From Ceratodon purpureus (Eukaryota; Streptophyta; Bryopsida; Pseudoditrichales; Ditrichaceae), in the NCBI GenBank assembly GCA_014871385.1, contig CM026422.1, positions 9,199,374-9,263,373 of the forward strand: a stretch of DNA of 64,000 bases. Reading direction: 5' to 3'. Positions 33,099 to 45,493 of the stretch are shown piece after piece. Position 1 is the first letter of the stretch. The number at the start of each line of letters is the position of its first letter. Both the position numbers and the translations under genes were made by a program. The notes below the pieces were generated by a model. It worked only from the letters and a program-made list of their open reading frames with translations, was not told the DNA's origin and did no database searches.

Positions 33099-36000
33099 AC
33101 CCCAGACTCCGAATAAACTTACTGTCTCCATGTCAGCAATCTACACTCTCTCCACCCAAACTCTCCCTGACTTAACTTACATCTTGTCATTGCGAAACAC
33201 ACTAGAAAGGAAAGGCAACATCAGCTGAATATATATCATTTATGACTAAGTTAGTTACCATCCTTTGAAGAGGAGGACGCACATGAAGCGAGATCAGCTG
33301 TTTGAGGATGCAGGCTTTGGGGCTCTTTGGTGTGGGACCTCACATGTTGACATGGTGTTTGGTTCTAAGGTAGGAGGACTAGATGGAGCTTCTTTGCTAG
33401 GTGAAAGGCAGAGTAAGGTGGAACCACTTAAGGTAGATGGTGCTTAAACCGTGCACTTAAGGGATTTGAATAGCTTGAATCAAGCATAAATAATTGCAAA
33501 AAATTCACATACTTGCAAGAAAAAGACGATTCTTTAGGCAGTGTTTACATGAGCATATGAAACCACCTCAATTAATGAAAAATGTTCAAAGTGAAACAAC
33601 AAAATCCCCCATAGACATGCCCTAACGCCACTATTGATAGTCAAGACTAAGGTTAGAACTGGCCATCATGGAATCCAAATCCACCCACTTTGTATCCAAA
33701 TCCACCCACTTTGTTTCCTACATGCAATTGCGAGTGTATCCAACTTGCAAACACTACTAGGTTGGTTCTGAGTCTTGCAGTGCATGGTTTTTCTGCTCAA
33801 ACCACATGCACGGATTAAGGAGACGCACGGATTTAGCAATGTCTACCTTATTTCTGAACGCTTAAAGGAAATATACTTGATGCAAAGCTGTGTTTTTTCG
33901 ACAAATTAGTAGATACTAGGATATGAGAATGGAAGTGAAATTATATTTTTCTCATTCTATATGAATAAGTTATGAATTTTTAGGGTTTTGTATGGCTAGA
34001 CACCTATTTGTGTACATAGACCCCTTCTAAAAGCGTGCACAAAGACAAGTCACCTTTTGGTGACTTGTGCCAATCAATGAGTGCTTTGTGTTGGAATTTT
34101 TTTAGAAATCGAATCTTGCTTGTACAGAAATAGGTGATGCATTACTTGTGAAAGTTGCCATTTTTAGGGTTCGATTATGGGATGTTGTTCGCCAATAGGT
34201 GGTTCGACCTTAGGTGTGAAAAAAGTACACAAAGGCTGGGTAAATTTAGAGAGAGGGAATGAAAAAGTTTTGGATTTTTTGGAGTTCTATTGGGTTTTTA
34301 AAGGTTGTTGAAAACTAAGGTTGTAGAAATGGATAGTAGGTGTCTATAAGAATCGTATAGTAGTAGGATACTAAAGCCAAAAATGGTGTCAACATGAACT
34401 ATTGATGTATTTTTAAAAATATATTGGTTATTGGTTTAGCAAAGTTATAATTGCAATGAATCTCTAAGCATGGATGACTCAACATTCAACATTGAGTTAT
34501 TGTAGTTTCTAATTGTCTTCGTTTTAATGTGAGAAGGTTAGAGATCTCTAATATGAACTCATAATTTTTTTTATTAAATAAAGTAAAAACTTTATTTTAT
34601 AATTTTGCCATAACATAATTTACATAGAAGTTATGAATACTTAAATTTAATGCTAAAAAGCCTTGATAGATGAGATGTTTGAGTTATTTTCCTTATATAA
34701 ATCTATACTGGTTTAGATCACAAAATTTTAAATTACAAATTTTATTTATATTAAATGATATAAAACTTAAAATTTTATAATTATATTTTAATTTAAATTA
34801 CTTGAAATACTTAACAACTTTGCCAATGCAAAACACCTTTATAGAATGGATGCATGAATTATTTACATAGTCTTTCTTTATAATGGCTAACATATATGAA
34901 TTTACATTGGTCCTATAGGCGCTAATGCTTTGCAAAAGCCAATATGCCAACGCATAGCCTATTTTTTTGTTAAAATCTCAAAAAAAAATTTAAAAAAAAA
35001 TAATCTAGTTTTTTAAACATTTTTAAAATGCAAATTTGATACTAAAATTATATATTGATGAAAAAATGTTTCAACACATTATGGTAGTTTTATGTAATTA
35101 CCTATATATTTTCAAAAGGTGGAAATTTTATGTATGCAGCTGTATGTTTTCAGAAAATGTACATTTAATCATGCATTATATATGTTTTTTGATCACATAA
35201 ATTTTTATATCAAACAAAATAGATCATAATTTATTTTATTTTTTATTTTATTTTTTTTTATTTTCATTTTTTTCTTCTTCCTTCCTTCCTTATATATTAA
35301 ATTATTTGAATCTATATCTTCTTTGACAATGCAAAAATACCTCAATGAATGGATGTACAAGTTTTTATTATAAATATTTTTATGATCGCTTATACAAATG
35401 AATTTGCATTTGCACCATAAGTGCTTATATTAGTCACTAAGAAATCTATTGTTTTGAAAGATACTTTGAAAATGATTGAAGGATTTCAAATGACATATCA
35501 ATAACCCTTCAAGTAATAAAAATGTTATACGTTTTAAAAAGACACATGAATCATGTTTTATAGAATTTCCTTAAAAAAACTTGGATATTGCATCGTTGAT
35601 AATACTGTAAAATTTATATTCAAAAGTGAAAAGGAATTCAACATGATTTCTAAAGAATGATTTATGATGTTGAAAACTTCCGATGACAATGTTCAGTTAT
35701 TGCTCCAGCAGGACATTTTTGAAGGTTTGGGAATTATTTTCTTTTGTGAAGACCACACTATGAAATACGATCTGAGAGTTTCATCAAATGCAATAAATCA
35801 TCCTGGAAAAAACAAAGATACTTGTCATTTGATAGAAGGTGCTTTCGCACACAATGTTTAGAAGAGACAAGCTTGGAAGACTGATATCTTGCTATATTCG
35901 AGAGGTAAAGCAATCGATCAATATTTTAGCAATCAGACATTCACCGTCCATTTGTATGATGGTAAAGTAGAAACGGATTGAAATTGTTGAAGCACAAATT

Positions 36001-37030
36001 TTGAATGTTTAAGAAACTTTTAGAAACAGTTGATAGTGGCTTCATAATTTGATCACTAGGTGAATTTATTTATTTTTTGTATTTTTTAAAAAATGTTTGT
36101 AAATTATGATTTTGCAAATCATGTGCATCCAAGGTCTAAATTGTTTTGACCAAGACCATATTACCATGATCATTAAAATGATGTGGTTAAAATTTTTTAA
36201 ATTGCTAAATTTTTGTGAATGTTTGCCACTATGTTTTCCAAAGTGCAATTGGTCCTTTAGGAATTAATCTCCCCAATCGGTCTTTTAGGAATGAATCTCA
36301 TACAAATATTTAAATAAAGGCAAGCACCATTTCTTCAATTATAAAGCTTTGATTGCAAGCATTGCACTTTGCTTTTCTTTGCTTCCATCCCTATAGTGAT
36401 TTTGGCTACTTTTTAAATATTAAGGCCCAAGGTACAAAGAGTGGCAATACTTCATTTACAGCTGCATCACTTTTCTTCATTGCACTATAGATTTCAAAGC
36501 AATACTCAAACTAAAATCCAAATTTAAAAGTAATCTCATGTCACAATTATCACTCTCCATATTTCTCCTCGTACGGCAACCACTTGCTTAGTTGAAGCAA
36601 TGCTATTCATTCAACGAAATAGGGTAATATTGCAATGTAACATCTACCTCTTAACAAAAACTCTTGTACTTTTGGTTAATTGTCCTATGGGCATAGATCC
36701 AAAATATTTGACATAGCGACACTCAATTCACACCAATTTTTCTAAAGAAGAAACCAGAGTTCATCTCTCTCATATGGCAACAACTCATCAACTCATTGCC
36801 CGTTCATGCAATCTTCCTCCAGCGTAACTACATTAAAACACCTTCATGGTCATGCATTTAGCATCACAGAACGCAGAGACCTCTTTTTACAAATACAGCT
36901 CTTAACCTAACCTCGTAAGAGCCAAAGTCTAAAATTAAAGCTTAAAGCCAGCCTGGATGCTTACATAGATTTCATACTGTAAAATGAGTTCTTCAAAATT
37001 GAACAATGTGCACCACATTTGCCTTCTCAG
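33099..37030. other. AT-rich intergenic DNA between AP5M and the kinase
   Basis: No gene recognised. A 22-bp direct repeat (TATCCAAATCCACCCACTTTG) lies at about 33670-33712. Sequence from about 35984 to 37031 is repeated, with an internal loss, at 44798-45321. A 65-codon frame at 35664-35861 has no domain I can name. Confidence 0.45.
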
Positions 37031-37031
37031 C
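35984..37031 (+). repeat. segmental direct repeat, copy 1 (3' flank of kinase gene)
   Basis: Its two ends match 44798-45321 closely. The left block has TTTAGAAACA.TTGATAGTGGC, and the right block (about 36725-37031) is nearly identical over 200 bp up to GCCTTCTCAGC. The middle (about 36180-36720) is absent from copy 2. The repeat stops 223 bp short of the kinase stop codon. Confidence 0.85.
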
Positions 37032-37253
37032 GAGATAGTTACAAAGCGCGTTGATGAACGTTGAGTATTAGGTAACCGGTAGCAGGCCGACCCTCGGATT
37101 CCGCTCGGGGCCCACAAGCAAAAGGATCCAACGGTTAAAAAAAAGATAATCATTGCATTTTTTACGTCATCATTACAGGATTCTGCTCGGGGCCCACAGC
37201 AGCAGGTTACCGCGTGTAGCAGGGCTGCTCTCAGCCACTCAAGTCCCGACACG

Positions 37254-39700
37254 TTAGCTCGAAAGGGCCTGCTGCCGGTTACGTTGCATCAAAGCTTCCA
37301 GTGTATGTGCGGAAAATCGGGGTCCTTGGACTGTCTCCATGACCGAAGTAGGAATTTGGGGTTCCTGGACTAATTCCCTCAGTTTTCTCAACTCGGCCTC
37401 CTGAGTACTACTGGTTTCCAGCAAGAATGCACTACTGGTTTCCAGCAAGAATGCACGCTCAGAGTCAGCATCCAATTGAAGCTTATTGAACTTCGCAAGA
37501 AGAGCAGCGTTTTCTTGTTCAGCTTTTGAAAGTCTTTCAGCCCAGTCACGTTCGAGCTGTGACTTAGCTTCAGCCTCCCTCTGAGCTCGGGCAAAAAGTT
37601 CGCGATGCTCTTGCTCTTGCTGACTTCTCGCAATATCGATCTCTTTCTGTAGCTGCTCAATCATAGCTTCTTTCTCGTGCACCACCTTGCTATTCGATTC
37701 TCGTAATTTTGTCAGTTGCAAGTTAAGGTTCTTGTTCGTCTCCTTCAACTCCTTGGTTATCTTCTGAGCCCCGTCTCCAGAGAAGCTGTGAACACGAAAA
37801 TCAAAATTACATTCGGCAGATTGAGACCTAGTTTTCCATGGAAACTGAACTTCAGAAAATCACCAAGCATTCTAACCGCATCAGTTCTACTTTCCCAGAA
37901 CCGTCACATCGTCAAAACAAACCCAAAAAAAGAATCGAACCTGCAATTTGCCTCTTGAAATTCCTCGATACGGCCTGTTTCAAGAAGCCTGATAATTCAT
38001 CAGACTGCAAATTATATTGTTCCAAAATCAAGTGTCAAACCGGAGGATGCTTATCAACAAGGACATACAACAAAGATTTAAAATCGAGACAAATAGATAT
38101 TCAAAATTACAGGTCTTATCACTAGAAAACATTGTGTACCTTCCATCATCAGTTGGCCTTTGAAGTATCTCAGTGTTGTCGAGATCTCTTTGAATGTTGG
38201 TCTCATCGTAGGGTCAGTCTGCCAACACTCACAAATCAATGTGGCCAAGCTCGCTGGGCAGTTTTGCGGAAGTTCTGGTCTCAATGGGTTCTTCGGATCT
38301 GTGATCAGCTTGTACAGGTCTCTTGGTTTGAACGAAATATTGTAGAACGGAACATTGCCAGTCAGAATCTCAGAGCAGACGATGCCAAAACTGTAGACAT
38401 CGGCTTTTCTAGGAAAGACTTTAAGAATGTGCTCTTCATCTTCAGGGTGTGCTCCGAACACCTCAGGCGCCATCCAGCGTCTCGTGCCTGTGTTTCGTGT
38501 CATACGACAAGTTACTTCGTGCTTCACCTTGGCCAGCCCAAAATCGGCCAGCTTCGCAATCACAAACCCGTCACAACAATCAGGATCACCCACTGGTTCA
38601 ACAAGAATGTTCGCTGCCTTCAGGTCCCGATGGACCATCCCTTCGGAATTCATGTAACTCATCGCCTCAGAAATTTGAAGCATCAAGTCAATCCCAGCCG
38701 AAATTGAGAACGGCAGATTGATCCCGAGTCGATTCCTTCTCCAGTTCATAAGCGTACGAAGATCGTAAGGCATCTTTTCCATGAGAAAGAAACATGGTGT
38801 GCAGGACTCGCTACTGGCTGTGAACACTTTCACAATGTGCGGATGATTGAGTTTCGCCAGAGCGTTGGCTTCATCCGCAAAGTCTGTACAATGCGTATCG
38901 AATTCCTTCTTCGCGTACGCGTCCCCCAACCACTTCGTCTCAAAGACAGTGCCGAACGAACCCTTCCCAATCTTCCTCACATCCAAGAGAGCTTCTTGAA
39001 TTGCGATCCACAGGGAAGAGTTGGGGACAGATTCAGCTTCACTGATCGAGGCCCTTCTGTTACGAATTTGAGCCGCAAGGCATAGATCATCAGACTGCCG
39101 CTGATGACGACCACATTCTTCGGCACTGCATTGTACATGCTTGTCAATCCAGACGTCGAGGGAAGCCAAAAGCACCTCCTTGTCCGCTAACGCTGCTTTC
39201 TGCAGCACATACTTCTCGCTTGCTCTTAACATGGCCTGGGGAAACTCGCCCATGCCCAAGACGGAGGGGTTTCCTGACAAACATCTTACCCTGCTGCAAA
39301 ACATCACTGAGATGCACCACAGAATCTCTGTCAACGTCTCCTCAAATGCCTTGGTCCTCTCCTCTAGTCGCAAGTAAGCTTTGTGAGCGCAGACCTCGTT
39401 CTGACACCCCTCTATTAAGGTCTTCCCTAACCTAAGCACTCGGACGTACTCTTTGTGAGCGCAGATCTTGTTCTGACACCCCTCTATTAAGTATTCCCCT
39501 AACCTAAGCACTCGGACGTGCTCTGGTAACGCAGACTCAGGACACAGAGCATGGTCAAAGAAAATAGTTTTAGATAAGTACAACTGAATTTCTTCAAGGA
39601 CTCTGCACTGATTTTGGAAGAAGTGGCGGCGCGATTCTTGATGATTAACATCTGGTAAGGTTTTTGCCCTCCAGTTGAAGTAATTGAAGAATGAACCCAT
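37254..39700 (-). CDS. TKL-type protein kinase with N-terminal helical region and C-terminal coiled coil
   Basis: Exons 38140-39700, 37941-37988 and 37254-37774, introns GT-AG and phase 1, product 709 residues. Kinase domain about 241-520: IGKGSFGTVFE loop (244-254), Lys at 264/265, HRDLKAANIL (357-366), DFG (386-388), RRWMAPE (407-413), with TKL/Raf-like features. Residues 1-235 are Cys-rich and helical, without a domain I can name; the arrangement recalls kinases expanded in mosses. The tail from about 530 is a charged coiled coil. Two internal duplications are visible: a 24-residue unit at 62-85 and 86-109, and AFLLETSS twice in the tail. The last acceptor (TCTGGAG) was chosen by phase, since the nearer CACAG would hit a stop. 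An acceptor just before the ATG suggests a leader intron. Confidence 0.85.
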
Positions 39701-41218
39701 TCAGGAATCTGAAACAATGCACTGTCAACATGTGGCAGATAGTCAATCTCTACAGGTAACGCTCTTGGGCACAAAGTGGTTGAATCATAATCCCATGCAG
39801 TGACAGCATACGAAATCCTCAGCAAAAGATTAACTGTGGTTTAGAGGTCGAGGTCTATGTGTACTGAAGATTCGAATTGAGATAGTGGGGCGTCACAATG
39901 CTGCCATGAGACCTAGCATCGCTCAACATTCTGCGACTTAGCACAATACAACTACGTAATGTTATCTATTGAAAGTGAAAGAAAAACATAACTAAAATTT
40001 GAAATGACCCAAGTCAAAGCATACCTGTGTGATCGACGTTCAACCCAGATCAACATGGAAGTCTCAGTTCGATATGTCCAATATTACTCTTGGTATCATG
40101 ATCGTCCAAGGCTCGACCACTTGTTCCAGGATATCGCCGTTGTGCTTTAATATGCGGAGAATCAACGATGCCGACTATGCTCCGGAGTCATAGAACATAC
40201 GATATCCCTCCAAGCAAACTGTATGAAACGCCAGCAAAGACGAATCCAGTACTGAATAGACAAACTTGAGTCCAGGCTGATAGTTAAGGATCTGACGCAA
40301 GAGTCCTACCCAACAAAATCATTCTTAACAAGCATACCACTGGAGTCTGTTCACCCTAATCCCAGCCCACCCTTTCCCAGTTAAAAACACCACCCAGCTG
40401 GCTCAAACTGGAACAACTATGAAGGCATGAAGAGTTCCGAGTAAACGCACACGCAAAGATGGTTCTGGCATAGACCACCGCAACCTTCCGCAACGTACCA
40501 CGGTCTGTGCAAACTAAGTCAGCGGCCTAAACAATCGGCGGTGGCTCGGCGAGTCTGCAAGTGGAGGATAACCTTCTCGGTTGAAACCTGAAGGCCTTGA
40601 ACCTCCGCGATCCGACGTAACTGTAGGAATGAGATCACTGTAGTTATGGAGACGAGATTAATTCCTGCAAGTCCTCATTCCATCTGATGGGAGAGAGAAC
40701 AACTCCGGACCCTTGGAATCGGACTTGCGAGAATTAAGTGTGTTTTTGGTAAGTCTATTTTATCAATGCCCAAGGAACTTTAGAGTACTGCTGCCCGTCG
40801 TAACACCATAGCAGGCTTGTTCTTAAATAATTCCCAAAAGAGGAAACAAAAAAATTTGAAATTTATGAAAATAAGAGAACAAAAATACATTTTTTAATCT
40901 TTTTTTGGTAATATTTTGTTATATCTAAGCCATAATTTGAGTTTATTTTTACTGATTTTTTAAAAAATAAAAAATAAAACTCTAGAGAATCAATTTTATC
41001 TCGGACGAACCTTATTTTTCCAGAAAAAAAAATATATGTTTTGCAATGAAGGAACCTGCTCTGGTGTTACCTTAGACAATATAGAATCATAGTGCACATT
41101 TGATGTTTCTAAACTATAACTTTGAGAGCATTATAACTTTTTGCAGGATTGAATGATTTATGTTGCAGATTCCCTCTATTGGAAAGGTTGTAGTTGATGA
41201 AGGTTTTGAGGAGTTATC
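39701..41218. other. 5' flank of the kinase gene
   Basis: Contains probable leader exon(s) and promoter of the minus-strand kinase gene: an acceptor (GTTTCAG) lies 9 bp before its ATG. Otherwise no gene or RNA recognised. Confidence 0.4.
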
Positions 41219-42113
41219 TTAACCCCTAAGTGCCCAGGAAAGCCAAAATGGCGTTTTGCTGTTTTGGTCAGTCTAGATAAAGGGGTTAAAATTAATATTT
41301 TTTCCTAAGATTTTTACTGGATGCTCCCTATACTGCAACTTGTGTATATGGTAAAATTTGCAAAGCCAAATTCCAATTTTAAGACCTTCATCTAGAAATT
41401 TTAGGTTTCAAGTCCACAACGGGCAGCTTAAAATTAGGCTTTCTTTAAAAAACAATTCTTGAAATATGTTCATAACCAAACCACCACTCAAATTCCAAAG
41501 AGACCCAAGTCAAAAAATATACCAATTTTACAAGGGCAGCCTCTAAAAATTATAAAGACAAGCTTCAATATTTTCAGTAATCTTTGAATTACTTCTTTCA
41601 AAATTCGTCAAAATTTGAGATTTTGGAATTTTTCAAAAATAATTTGCTCAAAAATCAAAAACTTATAAAGGCATCTAACCACCGTTTAGATTTTTCTAAA
41701 ACCAAATATACGTGACATCATGCATGTTTTACTATATCAACGTTTTTAGACCTGCTTCTAGAAAACAATTTTTATGAGAGCCAAAAAAAGGAATGAGTCT
41801 CTCAAATTTTCCATGGAGGTACTCAATTTGATTACCTACATGGAAAAAAATATGGGCAAAATGTTTGGGGTAACAATCTTCAACTCCCCTTTTGCACCAT
41901 TTTGACTATGTTATTTAACCAATGCCCAAAAACAATTTTGCTGCAACTTTGAATATTATAATCTCTAAGATGGTAAACACCGACTTGCTGAAAATTTTAT
42001 CAGTACTTGTAAAGAAGGTTTAGTACAAGATCTCACGGCTGCTACAAGGTGGTCAAAAATCACTGTCTTGGAAGTTTCAAGACCCAAAACATGCTTGGGC
42101 ACTTAGGGGTTAA
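41219..42113. mobile_element. TTAA-flanked MITE (piggyBac-like ends), copy 2
   Basis: Ends are perfect inverted repeats: TTAACCCCTAAGTGCCCA at 41219-41236 and its reverse complement at 42096-42113. The outer TTAA on each side is the expected piggyBac target duplication. The element is 895 bp without a coding frame, hence non-autonomous. A second internal AGGGGTTAAA occurs near 41280. Related sequence is at 881-1064, at 23820-24699 (same end type) and at 44251 (left end only). Confidence 0.78.
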
Positions 42114-43492
42114 AGTTCAATGGATATGGCCAAGTTCTTGAGGATGTAAAGGAGGCTAGAAGTTGAACGGCACTTTTAAGGAAGTGGCGGAGCTTTGCAA
42201 TTTTGCAACTTGACTAATTGCCATCTAAATTATGTTTACAATTTTACATCTACCGTACCTGGATAGCAAATTTCTTCACTTCAAATCATTACATCAGATT
42301 TGTCTAAAACAATTTAACTTATTAATCTTTTTTTTTCCAAAAAAAAGAATACTAAAAATAGTCTCACTTGTCACATATATCTCCAAAACTATTTGATATT
42401 TTATCCTTAAAATATTTGTTATTTTTGCCTTTCTAATTTTAGAACTATATATGAACAAAAATCTAACCTATATACATTAGTAGCAATAATAATGTGTTGT
42501 TCTAAAAGAAAAAAACATTTTCATTTTACAATCTTGTTTTTCAATTACTATACTTTGCTTTTAGTTGAACATCCTGATTGTGTAAGAGTTGTATAGATGC
42601 CTTTACCGTTACAAATTGCAATCCAATTTATACATGGAAAGTTTGTCTCTACTCCTAAAATTTCACCTAATTCATTATGACTCACATATTTGTACATAGT
42701 ATATTATTAAATATTATATAACATACGAGCTTCCGTAATTCAATTATTTCATATTCAAAATTCATGCATGTCATTGTTTTTTGCCTAAAATATGCACCCC
42801 TCTCTTACTAGCATTTCAAATATGAAAAACGTCCCCAAATATTGGTCATGAATTTGATCTCAAACCCTCCAAATTATCCTTATAATCCTTTCCAATGTAC
42901 GCCACATATATTGCCTTTCCATTTGTATGGTCATATCGGCATATTAAAGGACCTATTTTCCACTTCCATAAATTAAACAACACCCAGAAAAAACTACTCT
43001 TTTAAACCACTTAAGGCTCCAAAGGATTATCTGGAAAGAAATAGCTGATATCATGCATGCGCTTTGCTCAAAATTTAAAAAAGAAATTAAATCAAAAGTC
43101 TGCCTATAGAAATTGAAAATAGCCTTTCTTCATTTTTTATACTAATTCAGTGACTTCTCTCCACCTCTTTGGGAACTTTTTCTCCAATCACATGCTCAAT
43201 CAAGTTACTTTGGATCTATAAATGGAGTAACTTTTAAAGTAACTCATATCTGCACTCCTAACTTCCCTTTCAACCTTTTATACCGTAATCAGTGCGACCA
43301 CATTTTGATGGCTGGAGTGCTTCAAATGAAAATAACAAAAAATCTTTGATTTTAAATTTTGATGTGAAGAGTTGGAGAGTTATAACATACATATTCAAAA
43401 AAAGTAATATTTCAATTTGAAATGGTAAATTCTTTTTGTCTTTTCAAATAATTGCAATATTTGTACATTTATATATATATATATATATATAT

Positions 43493-43508
43493 ATAATTGC
43501 AATGTTTC

Positions 43509-43568
<60 letters not shown>

Positions 43569-43584
43569 GAAACATTGCAATTAT
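43493..43584. repeat. 92-bp perfect palindrome around an (AT)n core
   Basis: The 19-nt arm ATAATTGCAATGTTTCTGC and its reverse complement flank a TA run, which is itself self-complementary, so the whole segment can fold as one hairpin or cruciform. A partial third copy of the arm (AATTGCAATATTTGTACA) precedes another TA run at about 43449-43466. Confidence 0.85.
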
Positions 43585-43810
43585 GTGAAAAGAATAAAAA
43601 TACTTACATATAAACAACATGCATGATGTGGAATTTTCCAAAACGATCAAAATTTTACAGAATTGAATTGGTGTTAGCCCTTATATTGTAATTGCTTTTT
43701 GTTGGGAAGTTCTGATCAACTCAGAAGTCTGAGTAGGCCACCCGGCCTTCAGACAACATTCTTTCGGAATAAAGGGCCTTTTATTCACGCTGGTATTATC
43801 TATACTAGAG

Positions 43811-43817
<7 letters not shown>

Positions 43818-43896
<79 letters not shown>
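43818..43896. repeat. (AT)n microsatellite, about 79 bp
   Basis: Uninterrupted TA dinucleotide run of roughly 39 units between GAGTTAATTT and CACTATTAAT. Confidence 0.9.
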
Positions 43897-43899
<3 letters not shown>

Positions 43900-44250
43900 T
43901 ATTAATATCAGCTCACAAGGTCAATTTTTTTCACCTGTAGTTGAATGAATCATCCACAGTTTTAACATAGTGTAAATTAAAGAAATTTGTTTGAGATGTT
44001 GAAATTAAATTACTTCAATAACTTATTTAATTTGATAATCCTTCAATAAATTAATATTTAATTGTAAGAAAATATAATTTTTAAAAATTTGTTTAAAAAA
44101 TAAAAAAATAACATGGTATAGTTTTATTTTCATAATATGGAAAAGTAAAGTACATATACTTACTGTAATTTAACTTGGTTTTCAAAAGTAACATCATTAT
44201 TATATCTTAATCTCATGCAAATATGCAAGCAAATTAACCAATATTACATG

Positions 44251-44480
44251 TTAACCCCTCAAGGACCAAGGAGCCCAAAATGGGTCGTGGTCTTTTTTTG
44301 GGTAGATTTAAAATATATTTTTTAAAAATATTTTTTGAATTTCAAATTCTTGTAGAGTATTAAATTATGAATATTTTCATATTTTTGAAACTTTTCCTGA
44401 CTTTGTATGCATAAATTATGGCTCAAAAACTTCATAGAATGGAGTTTTTTGCTTTCCATGATAACCCGCATCCAATGAGG
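44251..44480 (+). repeat. left end of a TTAA-type MITE, truncated
   Basis: TTAACCCCTCAAGGACCAAGG followed by AGCCCAAAATGGG resembles the left end of the element at 41219 (TTAACCCC...CCAGGAAAGCCAAAATGG). No matching right end is found; it may be cut by the segmental repeat starting near 44798. The right limit given here is arbitrary. Confidence 0.4.
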
Positions 44481-44797
44481 TGTAAGTAAGATATCTAGAA
44501 TTTTTGGAAAATTCAGTCCACTTAAGTCTACCCCATCAAGGCCATAACTCTTGCAATAAATTGTATTCATCTTTGATTTCTTTTTCAAACTTTCAATTTA
44601 CACCATTCCAAGAATTTGACCATTCAATTTTAGCATATTTTGGTTTTTGGATTATACACTGATTTTCAAAAACTGCTCTTTTGATTGTCTGAAATGCAAA
44701 CCCCCACTTATTGATGATACATTTTCTCATGGTTCTTGAAACATTTTTGATATGTTCTTTTTAGAGATTATTCATAGCACAAAGAAATACACAAAAG

Positions 44798-45321
44798 TGT
44801 TGAAGGGAAATATTTTGAATGTATAAGAAACTTTTAGAAACAACTGATAGTGGCCTCACAATTGGTCACTAGGTGAAAAAAATTGATATATTTTTAAAAA
44901 AATGTTTGTAAGTTATGATTTTGCAAATCATATGCATCCAAAGTCTAAATTGTTTTAACCAAGACAATATGACAGACAAATCATGTGCATCCAAAGACAA
45001 TGTTTTGACAGAGAGACACTCAATTCACACCAATTTTTCTAAGAGGAAACCAGAGTTAATCTCTCTCATATAACTAATCAACTCATTGCCCGTTCATGCA
45101 ATCTTCCTCCAGCCTAACTACATTAGAACACCTTCATGGTCATGCATTTAGCATCACAGAACGCAGAGACCTCTTGTCACAAATACAGCTCTTAACCTAT
45201 CCTTGTAAGAGCCAAAATCTAAAATTAAAGCTTAAAGCCAGCCTGGATGCTTACATAGATTTCATACTGTAAAATGAGTTCTTCAAAATTGAACAATGTG
45301 CACCACATTTGCCTTCTCAGC
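44798..45321 (+). repeat. segmental direct repeat, copy 2 (3' flank of GDU-like gene)
   Basis: Shortened copy of 35984-37031, with about 500 bp missing in the middle and a small local duplication (CAAATCATGTGCATCCAAAG). It ends at the same GCCTTCTCAGC as copy 1, 173 bp beyond the stop of the minus-strand GDU-like gene. Confidence 0.85.
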
Positions 45322-45493
45322 AGACTAAAGACCTTCCAGAGTGTCTGAGCTGCCTACAGTTTATCAATACATGTTTACCAAGAATAAGCCAGATTCCTCA
45401 ATGATCTCACAATTTGCTTCAACTATGGACAGTCAAAAACTATGCCAGAATAAAGATCAACATACAAATTAGGAGTGTGGAGTTGCTTGGAAC

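Larger units (their letters stand above)
42114..44250. other. AT-rich intergenic DNA with microsatellites
   Basis: No gene seen. Holds (AT)n tracts at about 43470-43494, 43512-43566 and 43818-43896. The short frames across them (Ile/Tyr alternation) are artefacts. Confidence 0.5.

Noticed and set aside
43395-43905. Ile/Tyr-alternating ORFs
   Set aside because: These are translations of (AT)n microsatellite.
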